A stretch of DNA of 24,163 nucleotides, from positions 1 to 24,163 of the forward strand of contig CAZWYJ010000009.1 of NCBI GenBank assembly GCA_964638165.1, written 5' to 3'. The first letter of the stretch is position 1; every line of letters begins with the position of its first letter. Below the pieces are notes generated by a model. The model was not told the origin of the DNA. It was given only the letters and a program-made list of their open reading frames with translations, and searched no databases. Both the position numbers and the translations under genes were made by a program. Shown one piece after another: positions 18,694-24,163 of this stretch. The DNA comes from 2-12-FULL-60-25 sp964638165 (GTDB lineage Bacteria; Patescibacteriota; Patescibacteriia; 2-12-FULL-60-25).

Positions 18694-21255
18694 TCACGAT
18701 CTTTTTAACACCTTCCGCAAATACTCCCCGGTGTAACTCCCTTTGACCTTCGCGACATCTTCCGGCGTGCCTTGCGCCACGATTTTCCCGCCCAAATCCC
18801 CGCCCTCCGGTCCGAGATCAATGATCCAGTCCGCGTTTTTGATAACGTCAAGATTGTGCTCGATCACAACCACGCTATTCCCGCGGTTCACGAGGCGATG
18901 CATAACTTCGAGCAGCTTGGCGATATCGTCAAAGTGCAAACCCGTCGTCGGCTCATCGAAGAGGTAAAATGTTTTGCCCGTATCGCGTCTGGAGAGCTCT
19001 GTGGCGAGCTTGATGCGTTGCGCCTCCCCGCCGGAAAGCGTGGTCGCGCCCTGCCCGAGCGAGATGTACCCGAGCCCCACTTCCATGAGTGTTTTCGTGC
19101 GATCGCGAATGGGAGGAATGTCGGAGAAGAAGGCATTCGCCTCCTCAACCGTCATGGAGAGAACATCGTGGATGTTCTTATTACGATATTTTACTTCGAG
19201 CGTTTCGCGACTGAAGCGTCGTCCTTTGCATACGTCGCAGGTCACGTACACAGTCGGAAGGAAATGCATTTCGATTGCGAGCTGGCCATTCCCCTCGCAG
19301 TGCTCGCACCGGCCACCGCCACGCACCACCGGAACATTAAAACTGAACCGTCCAACCTTATACCCACGGACGCGCGCTTCCGGCGTGAGGGAAAAAAGGT
19401 CACGCACATGCGTCCAGATACCCGTATACGTTGCAGGATTGGAACGGGGCGTGCGACCGATCGGCGACTGATCCACGTCCACGATCTTGTCCAGCCAGTC
19501 CGCGCCCGTTAATCCGCTGTGCTTCCCGGCTTCCGCCATGGCTCCGTTCAAACGCTTCGCGAGCTCGCGGTAGAGGATATCAATCATGAGCGTGGACTTT
19601 CCCGAACCGGACACGCCCGTAATGCACACAAAACGTTTGAGCGGAATCTGAACATTGATATTCTTCAAATTATTCTCCCGCGCGCCCTTCACGCCCAAGA
19701 ACGTCGTTGCCGGACCGCGGCGCTTCTTCGGATACGGAATCACCTTATCCCCGCGGAGATAGGCGCACGTGGAGCTCTCCGGCGTCTTCAGAACCTCCGG
19801 CATCGGCCCGGCGGCGATAATCTCCCCGCCGTGCTTGCCTGCCCCGGGACCGATGTCCACGAGGTAGTCCGCAGCCGCAATCGTGTCTTCATCATGCTCA
19901 ACCACGATGATCGTATTCCCGAGGTCCCGCAATCGCTCCAGCGTTTCCACGAGCTTGGTATTGTCGCGCTGATGCAGCCCGATCGTTGGCTCATCGAGGA
20001 TGTAGAGTGTGCCCACGAGCCGCGACCCAATCTGCGAGGCCAGCCGAATACGCTGCGCTTCGCCACCACTCATGGAACCCGCGCGGCGATCAAGCGTAAG
20101 GTAGTGCAATCCGACATCCAGGAGAAAGGTGAGGCGCGCGAGGATTTCCCGCAGGATCGGTTCGGCGATGGCCGTCTTCTGCTCATTGAGCGAGAGATTC
20201 GAAAAGAAGGTATGTGCCTCTTTGATATTCAGCGACGTTGCCTCCACGATATTCTTGCGATGAATGAAGACATGCAGTGCCTCCACGCGAAGCCGCGCGC
20301 CCTTACAAACCTCGCAGATCTCATCCGAGAAGACGTCTTTCGTCCCCAATCCATTACAAGCCTCGCATGCCCCATACGGAGAATTGAACGAGAAGAGGCG
20401 CGGTTCGATCTCCGGAAAGGTAAATCCATCCTCCGGACAAGAAAATCGCGCGCTCATCAAAAGCTCGGAGCCGTCATCGAGCACCACGCGCACCGCATCA
20501 TTCCCCCGCTCCAGAGCGAGCTCGATCGCTTCGGACACGCGAGTTTGCAAGCCCTTATTCCCCTTCACCGGCCACGCGAGCGGAACGCGATCCACCACGA
20601 GCTCAATCGTATGCTGCTGGTACCGTTTGAGCTCAACACCTTCGCGGAGCGACACAACTTTGCCGTCCACGCGCGCCTCCAAAAATCCGTCGTGGTAGTA
20701 ATCCTGAAGGAGCTGATGATACTCCCCCTTGCGACCGAGGACAGAAGGAGCCAACACGAGAATTTCATTCCGATTCTCCCCTTTTCGCGCCTTAATCGCC
20801 GCCGGGTTCGAGTGGATCTCATCCGTCCGCTTGAGCACCGCGTCCACCATCTCGTCAATCGTCATCTTGCGCACCGGCTTGCCGGAAATCGGCGAGACCG
20901 GCTCTCCGATGCGTGCGTAGAGGACGCGGAGGTAATCGTAGATCTCCGTGATCGTCGCCACGGTCGAGCGCGGGTTGTGCGAGTGCGCTTTCTGGTCAAT
21001 CGAGATCGCCGGAGAGAGCCCTTCGATCTCATCCACATCCGGCTTGTCCATCTGACCCAGGAACTGGCGAGCATACGCGCTCAAAGACTCCACGTACCGA
21101 CGTTGCCCCTCGGCAAAAATCGTATCGAACGCCAAACTCGACTTTCCTGATCCGGAAAGCCCTGTAAAAACAATGAGCTTATTGCGAGGCAACTCAAGCG
21201 AAATATTCTTGAGATTATGCTCGCGCGCACCCTTGATGGAGATAATGTCTTTCAT
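18694..21255 (-). CDS. uvrA: Excinuclease subunit UvrA
   Basis: UvrA is the ABC-type ATPase dimer that finds bulky DNA damage and loads UvrB. The ATG at 21255 gives 853 residues, about 90 shorter than E. coli UvrA. It has the first Walker A GLSGSGKSS and insertion domains, ABC signature MSGGEAQRIRLA with Walker B LYILDEPTIGLH, then the second Walker A GVSGSGKST, the zinc module CEHCEGNG...CDVCKGRRF, signature LSGGEAQRIKLA and FYLFDEPTTGLH. In the first zinc region CPEDGF replaces the CxxC half, while CEACNGLG and CEVCKGARL are kept, a variation seen in other UvrAs. An upstream ATG (21297) would add 14 repeat-derived residues and is rejected. Immediately before the ATG is a GGGCGTG-type heptamer array instead of a Shine-Dalgarno sequence. 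Confidence 0.97.
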   Translation of the reverse strand: MKDIISIKGAREHNLKNISLELPRNKLIVFTGLSGSGKSSLAFDTIFAEGQRRYVESLSAYARQFLGQMDKPDVDEIEGLSPAISIDQKAHSHNPRSTVATITEIYDYLRVLYARIGEPVSPISGKPVRKMTIDEMVDAVLKRTDEIHSNPAAIKARKGENRNEILVLAPSVLGRKGEYHQLLQDYYHDGFLEARVDGKVVSLREGVELKRYQQHTIELVVDRVPLAWPVKGNKGLQTRVSEAIELALERGNDAVRVVLDDGSELLMSARFSCPEDGFTFPEIEPRLFSFNSPYGACEACNGLGTKDVFSDEICEVCKGARLRVEALHVFIHRKNIVEATSLNIKEAHTFFSNLSLNEQKTAIAEPILREILARLTFLLDVGLHYLTLDRRAGSMSGGEAQRIRLASQIGSRLVGTLYILDEPTIGLHQRDNTKLVETLERLRDLGNTIIVVEHDEDTIAAADYLVDIGPGAGKHGGEIIAAGPMPEVLKTPESSTCAYLRGDKVIPYPKKRRGPATTFLGVKGARENNLKNINVQIPLKRFVCITGVSGSGKSTLMIDILYRELAKRLNGAMAEAGKHSGLTGADWLDKIVDVDQSPIGRTPRSNPATYTGIWTHVRDLFSLTPEARVRGYKVGRFSFNVPVVRGGGRCEHCEGNGQLAIEMHFLPTVYVTCDVCKGRRFSRETLEVKYRNKNIHDVLSMTVEEANAFFSDIPPIRDRTKTLMEVGLGYISLGQGATTLSGGEAQRIKLATELSRRDTGKTFYLFDEPTTGLHFDDIAKLLEVMHRLVNRGNSVVVIEHNLDVIKNADWIIDLGPEGGDLGGKIVAQGTPEDVAKVKGSYTGEYLRKVLKRS

Positions 21256-21259
21256 AGCA

Positions 21260-21288
21260 GGGCGTGGGGCGTAGATCGTAGGGCGTGG
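21260..21288. repeat. GGGCGTN heptamer array at the uvrA start
   Basis: GGGCGTG, GGGCGTA, GATCGTA, GGGCGTG lie in exact 7-bp register, starting 5 bp upstream of the uvrA ATG. An inverse relative (21502-21536) lies at the other end of the spacer. Confidence 0.85.
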
Positions 21289-21427
21289 AAATTTCAATAC
21301 CTAAAAAGGCACCATCAAAGCCCCCACTTACCATGCACCACTTACGGACCTAAACACAAAGCCCCCGCAAAACGGGCTCGTCCAGATGAGGATAGAGCAA
21401 ACTGAAAGGAATGTCGAGAGTCGTGCG

Positions 21428-21433
21428 TATACT
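21428..21433 (+). promoter_or_regulatory. Candidate -10 element before a mini-ORF
   Basis: TATACT is followed after 6 nt by ATG at 21440, the same spacing as the leaderless promoters elsewhere in the window. The frame is only eight codons plus a stop (MNSLSATY, 21440-21466). It may be a leader peptide, a decayed gene start or a start site for dsbA. Confidence 0.35.
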
Positions 21434-21486
21434 CTTTGCATGAACTCCCTATCTGCGACATACTAACACATTCAATCATGAACGCG

Positions 21487-21536
21487 CGGTTCGCGAACCG
21501 CCCCTACGCCCTACGATCCACGCCCTACGCCCCTCC
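21487..21536. repeat. Palindrome shared with uvrC plus heptamer array
   Basis: GCGGTTCGCGAACCGC and the following CCCTAC (21487-21508) are identical to 16568-16589 within uvrC. From 21502 the units CCCCTAC, GCCCTAC, GATCCAC, GCCCTAC, GCCCCTC run in exact 7-bp register. Confidence 0.8.
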
Positions 21537-21617
21537 CCGTCCCTTGACGTATTCTAGATCATCCCCTTCCTTTCGCGTATGATAAACCAACAATTCCCTA
21601 ATTAACGAAAGCTTGTT

Positions 21618-22385
21618 ATGAGTATTCTGTCCAATCAAGATTCGGTCGCCGGGCTCACCGGAAGTCCAAAGACCATGTTCATCCTCGGGCTCGCTGTTGG
21701 CGTGGGCTCCATGGCTTTGCTCGCGCTCATCTGCACAACGACGCTCATCATCAAAGGCGTCAACTTCCCGTCTGCACAGGCCGCTAATCCAACTGCAGTC
21801 GCTCCAACGGCCGATCCGACAATAGACCCGACGGCACAAGCGGAAATGCCACCAGCCGGACCGGTTCCTGAAGTGACCGGCGAAGATCACGTCCGCGGGA
21901 AGGCGGATGCAAAAGTCACGCTCATCGAATACTCGGACTTTGAGTGCCCATATTGCACCAAACACGTCGCGTCCATTGATCAAGCCCTGAAAGATTTCCC
22001 GAACGATGTTCGCGTTGTCTACCGGCACTTCCCGCTCTCGTTCCATGAGAATGCGGAAAAGGCCGCCGTCGCATCCGAATGCGCCGCGAACCAAGGAAAG
22101 TTCTGGGAGATGCATGACGGACTCTTTACGATGTCAGAGACCGAAGGCTTGAGCACCGAAGGAATGAAGAAGCTCGCCGGAGACCTCGGATTGAACACGA
22201 ATGACTTCAATGCCTGCCTCGACGGCAATCAGACACTTGATCGGGTATACTCGGACTACGATAATGGCATCACAGCCGGTGTTTCCGGAACCCCGGCAAC
22301 ATTCGTGAATGGAGGCCTTATCGAAGGAGCTGTGCCTTACGCCACCCTCAAGCAGGCGATCGTCGCATCCGGCGCAGCGAACTAA
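21618..22385 (+). CDS. Membrane-anchored DsbA-like thioredoxin-fold oxidoreductase
   Basis: The 255-residue protein has an N-terminal membrane helix (about 20-46), a Pro/Ala/Thr-rich linker (about 50-85) and a DsbA-type domain (Thioredoxin_4-like) with DFECPYC (107-113; active-site CPYC 110-113), RHFPLSFHENAEKAA, ECAANQGKFWEMHD and the cis-proline loop SGTPATFVNG (223-232; P226). Such proteins form or isomerise disulfides in exported proteins; a reductive role is also possible. Two more Cys, C155 and C200, lie in the helical insertion and may pair. The domain should face outside. A likely -10 (TATGAT) lies 35 nt upstream and no clear Shine-Dalgarno sequence is seen. A perfect terminator follows 17 bp after the stop, so it is monocistronic. 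Confidence 0.93.
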   Translation: MSILSNQDSVAGLTGSPKTMFILGLAVGVGSMALLALICTTTLIIKGVNFPSAQAANPTAVAPTADPTIDPTAQAEMPPAGPVPEVTGEDHVRGKADAKVTLIEYSDFECPYCTKHVASIDQALKDFPNDVRVVYRHFPLSFHENAEKAAVASECAANQGKFWEMHDGLFTMSETEGLSTEGMKKLAGDLGLNTNDFNACLDGNQTLDRVYSDYDNGITAGVSGTPATFVNGGLIEGAVPYATLKQAIVASGAAN

Positions 22386-22401
22386 AAGCTTTTCCGCAGT
22401 T

Positions 22402-22430
22402 CATAAAACCGCCCAAGAGGCGGTTTTATG
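22402..22430. terminator. Intrinsic terminator after the dsbA-like gene
   Basis: A perfect 12-bp stem CATAAAACCGCC / GGCGGTTTTATG with loop CAAGA, A-rich on the left and T-rich on the right, works in either direction. It ends the rightward dsbA-like transcript. Confidence 0.85.
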
Positions 22431-22515
22431 CTTCTCTATACACTTCGAATCTTTCTGTGTTACGGTATCCGCGTCCAAAAATAAGCCGATATCCCCCTCA
22501 CGCGAAGGAGGAAGC

Positions 22516-22830
22516 ATGGACCCGATTCTCATAAAAACGCTCGTAATCCTACTCGCCCTTCCCGTTCTCTTTGGAATTGCGACCTTTCTCTTTAAAACCC
22601 AACCGAAAACGCCACCCAGTACGGATCCGGTCACGCTGTCCCCGAAAAACCCGAAACCTCTTGGCCAGCGCCTCGAAGATCCGGAGAGCATCGTGGCTAT
22701 CATCTTCCCTCAAGATCAAACCCGTAAACCGAATCTTTCTGAAGATGAGGCACTCGGCGGATGGACGGCTGAACAAGTGGGAGACCGAAAGGCCAAAATT
22801 CTTCGTGAAAAAAGGCGATGTCGCGTCTAA
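22516..22830 (+). CDS. Small single-pass membrane protein, unknown function
   Basis: The ATG at 22516 is set by the best Shine-Dalgarno sequence of the window (AAGGAGG, 4 nt upstream). The 104-residue product has one N-terminal hydrophobic helix (about 5-26, ILIKTLVILLALPVLFGIA), then a hydrophilic tail rich in Pro, Lys and Asp (PKTPPSTDPVTLSPKNPKPLG), a region with ESIVAIIFPQD and a basic end (KAKILREKRRCRV). No family is recognised. The tail may lie in the cytoplasm or outside; the charge balance does not decide. A longer in-frame ORF from 22309 overlaps dsbA and is not credible. A stem-loop follows 28 bp after the stop. Confidence 0.75.
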   Translation: MDPILIKTLVILLALPVLFGIATFLFKTQPKTPPSTDPVTLSPKNPKPLGQRLEDPESIVAIIFPQDQTRKPNLSEDEALGGWTAEQVGDRKAKILREKRRCRV

Positions 22831-22857
22831 CAAAGAAAGGGATCAAAGAACCCTATC

Positions 22858-22890
22858 TTCGCGCCAGGACACCTCTCGTCCTGGCGCGAA
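22858..22890 (+). terminator. Strong stem-loop after the 22516 gene
   Basis: Perfect 13-bp arms (TTCGCGCCAGGAC / GTCCTGGCGCGAA) with a 7-nt loop. The following sequence TACGTTCTACC is not a pure T-run, so termination may be partial or Rho-assisted. Confidence 0.65.
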
Positions 22891-22908
22891 TACGTTCTAC
22901 CTGACATC

Positions 22909-22937
22909 TTGATCTTTTCCCCCAGATCTCGTAAGAT
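22909..22937 (+). promoter_or_regulatory. Sigma70-type promoter of tRNA-Ser
   Basis: TTGATC (22909-22914), a 17-bp spacer and TAAGAT (22932-22937) place the start near 22944, about 15 nt before the mature tRNA 5' end. Confidence 0.7.
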
Positions 22938-22958
22938 TGCCGGGCAATTGAAGAACAC

Positions 22959-23046
22959 GGAGAGGTCGCATAGTGGCCTAGTGCACTTGCTTGGAAAGCA
23001 AGCATACCGCAAGGTATCGAGGGTTCGAATCCCTCCCTCTCCGCCA
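22959..23046 (+). tRNA. tRNA-Ser (anticodon GGA)
   Basis: The acceptor stem GGAGAGG / CCTCTCC (22959-22965 with 23036-23042), discriminator G23043 and encoded CCA (23044-23046) frame a class II tRNA. The anticodon stem CTTGC / GCAAG holds the loop TTGGAAA, with GGA at 22993-22995. A long variable arm (ATACC-GCAA-GGTAT) and the T arm GAGGG-TTCGAAT-CCCTC fit serine. It reads UCC and UCU codons. It has its own promoter and terminator. A tyrosine recombinase gene ends 68 bp past its 3' end, so the tRNA is a likely integration site. Confidence 0.96.
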
Positions 23047-23053
23047 TCGAAAG

Positions 23054-23075
23054 CCCCGCAAAACGCGGGGTTTTT
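23054..23075 (+). terminator. Intrinsic terminator of tRNA-Ser
   Basis: The stem CCCCGC / GCGGGG with loop AAAAC is followed by TTTTTGATTTTT, 8 bp after the CCA end of the tRNA. Confidence 0.85.
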
Positions 23076-23113
23076 GATTTTTGGGATATGATTGTGGCGA
23101 ATACGTGGCGAAG

Positions 23114-23767
23114 TTATTGTTGCGGTTCCAAGAGATCAACCGTGCTTTGAAGTTCGTTTGGACCCAAATGCGCATACCTCATCGTCATTTTAATATCCGC
23201 GTGCCCCATGAGCTGACGTACGGACAGAAGTGGCGCACTACGCGCAACTAACTGGCTCGCAAAGCTGTGCCGGAGTTGGTGCATCGTGACGCTGGGGACT
23301 CCAGCCTTCTCACAATACCGCTTCAGCCAATCATAGGCTGTCTTATAGAGAACAGGCTTGCCATTCATCTCGAAAACATATCCTTCCGTGCGTGGTAACG
23401 CCTCTAACACCTGACGCAGATCGGTCGTCATCGGTATCCGGCGAATACGGTTATTTTTCGTACTCCCGACTTTTCCTTCCACGATCGATCGAGATACTGT
23501 TATTTCATTGCGCTCAAAGTCTATATCTCCCCATCGTAATGCCGAGAATTCCGAGTAGCGCATTCCGGTCCGAAGGGCGAGTGTAAACATCGCCTTTCGC
23601 ATTCCTTCTGGAACAACTGCCAATAACCGTTCAGCATTCTCCTTCGTCAGATACTGGAAAGGCGCTTCGGGGACTTTCAACTGCTTCATCTTCGGAACAG
23701 TTTCCAGCAACCCCCACTCGTTCGCCGTTGCCAAGCATCGGTGCAAAATATGCAAATGATTGTTCAC
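23114..23767 (-). CDS. Tyrosine recombinase/integrase, N-terminally truncated
   Basis: From the GTG at 23767 the 217 residues contain the end of the core-binding helix bundle (NNHLHILHRCLATANEWGL) and a complete catalytic domain: R70 in RTGMRYSEF, K104, H163 and R166 in HQLRHSF, H189 in MGHADI and Y198 in MRYAHL. All residues of the R-K-H-R-H-Y set are present. Phage-type integrases are usually 350-400 residues. The open frame continues about 23 codons upstream (…KKLNPKT before the GTG) with no start codon until a TAA, so the arm-binding domain and half of the core-binding domain are missing. The end next to tRNA-Ser suggests a remnant of an element integrated there. The protein is unlikely to integrate DNA unless a non-standard start is used. 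Confidence 0.82.
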   Translation of the reverse strand: MNNHLHILHRCLATANEWGLLETVPKMKQLKVPEAPFQYLTKENAERLLAVVPEGMRKAMFTLALRTGMRYSEFSALRWGDIDFERNEITVSRSIVEGKVGSTKNNRIRRIPMTTDLRQVLEALPRTEGYVFEMNGKPVLYKTAYDWLKRYCEKAGVPSVTMHQLRHSFASQLVARSAPLLSVRQLMGHADIKMTMRYAHLGPNELQSTVDLLEPQQ

Positions 23768-23778
23768 TGTCTTTGGAT

Positions 23779-24009
23779 TTAGTTTTTTCGTGGCGTTGAA
23801 CTCGTCGCCTGACCAATATCCGCTTGCTGTTCGTCCGTGACATTAGCCCGAGGCATAGAACCAAGAGTGTTATTTTGAGACGGCGGATTCATTATTAGCT
23901 TGGCGCTCTTAGGAAAAAGAACCAAAAACGCCAAAACGCCGACAATTAACAACACTACGATGCCGACAAACGCAAGCAATACACGTTTTGTGATTTTGGG
24001 CATAGGCAT
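23779..24009 (-). CDS. Small single-pass membrane protein beside the integrase
   Basis: The ATG at 24009 gives 76 residues (24003 and a GTG at 24039 are alternatives). A strong transmembrane helix (about 10-32, VLLAFVGIVVLLIVGVLAFLVLF) is followed by a polar, Asn/Ser/Gln-rich tail. No family is recognised. Its last 23 codons overlap, in another frame, the start-less upstream extension of the integrase frame, so the two are out of phase rather than fused. It lies in the lower-GC end of the window and probably belongs to the integrated element. Confidence 0.55.
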   Translation of the reverse strand: MPMPKITKRVLLAFVGIVVLLIVGVLAFLVLFPKSAKLIMNPPSQNNTLGSMPRANVTDEQQADIGQATSSTPRKN

Positions 24010-24039
24010 CGCCGAATAAAACCATCCCACGAGGATCAC

Positions 24040-24163
24040 TTTAAAAACTTAAAACTTGAGACGGCCTCGTTAAAAATGTCATCGTTTTCCCTTTGAAATT
24101 CAATAATGAAAGTATTTTTAGATCGAGGTAAGATAAAATCTATATTAGTCACTCCCTCAAAAG
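24040..24163. other. AT-rich window end, no gene recognised
   Basis: The terminal ~125 bp are AT-rich (tracts such as TTTAAAAACTTAAAA) with no supported ORF. It presumably continues into the putative integrated element. Confidence 0.4.

Larger units (their letters stand above)
21256..21617. other. Divergent uvrA-dsbA spacer, 362 bp
   Basis: It contains two heptamer arrays (21260-21288 and 21502-21536), a palindrome shared with uvrC (21487-21508), a TATACT element (21428-21433) before a 9-codon mini-ORF, and a likely dsbA -10 (TATGAT, 21578-21583) about 35 nt before the ATG. The rest, 21290-21420, shows only a weak hairpin (AGCCC...GGGCT, about 21360-21378). Confidence 0.6.

Noticed and set aside
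19519..21150. 543-residue plus-strand ORF opposite uvrA
   Set aside because: Shadow frame of uvrA: low-complexity Arg/His-rich product and no family motif.

Overview
The window looks like part of a chromosome from a small-genome, ultrasmall bacterium, most likely of the Candidate Phyla Radiation (Patescibacteria). This is inferred from a compact UvrC without its helix-hairpin-helix tail, a split division/cell-wall cluster, lone CofE-like and DUF192 genes, and intergenic spaces packed with palindromic repeats. The genes end normally on TGA as well as TAA/TAG, so the TGA-recoding lineages are excluded. The last ~1 kb looks poorer in GC than the rest.

Left part (1-9170), all leftward: a Nudix-fold protein with a degenerate Nudix box, murB, murC, two DUF192 proteins, a WecA/TagO/MraY-type lipid-carrier phosphosugar transferase, a membrane-anchored double-AAA+ ClpC-like ATPase whose first ATPase module looks dead, and a small four-helix membrane protein.

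Middle (9170-13060): a three-gene accessory cassette, with a CphA-like ATP-grasp ligase coupled to a 5-FCL-like protein and a convergent CofE-like ligase. It is bracketed by two direct copies of the 5' end of the small membrane-protein gene. A 420-residue protein of unknown function with an internal duplication follows.

Right part (13400-22400): a truncated dcw cluster read leftward (mraZ-rsmH-ftsL-like) behind a promoter overlapped by four TGG boxes at exact 10-bp spacing, then uvrC, two proteins of unknown function, uvrA and a membrane-anchored DsbA-like thioredoxin. The end (22500-24163) holds a small membrane protein, tRNA-Ser(GGA) with its own promoter and terminator, and a tyrosine recombinase lacking its N-terminus next to the tRNA, which looks like the edge of an integrated element.

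Two patterns run across the window. First, several genes have a -10 element only 6-9 nt before the ATG, implying leaderless or nearly leaderless mRNAs. Second, the spacers carry several repeat families: degenerate tandem arrays with a strict 7-bp (sometimes 8-bp) period touching gene starts and stops, a GATT/GGATT repeat that can supply stop codons, a three-copy hairpin element whose stems change in a compensatory way, and mosaic GC-rich palindromes. One palindrome sits in frame inside uvrC.
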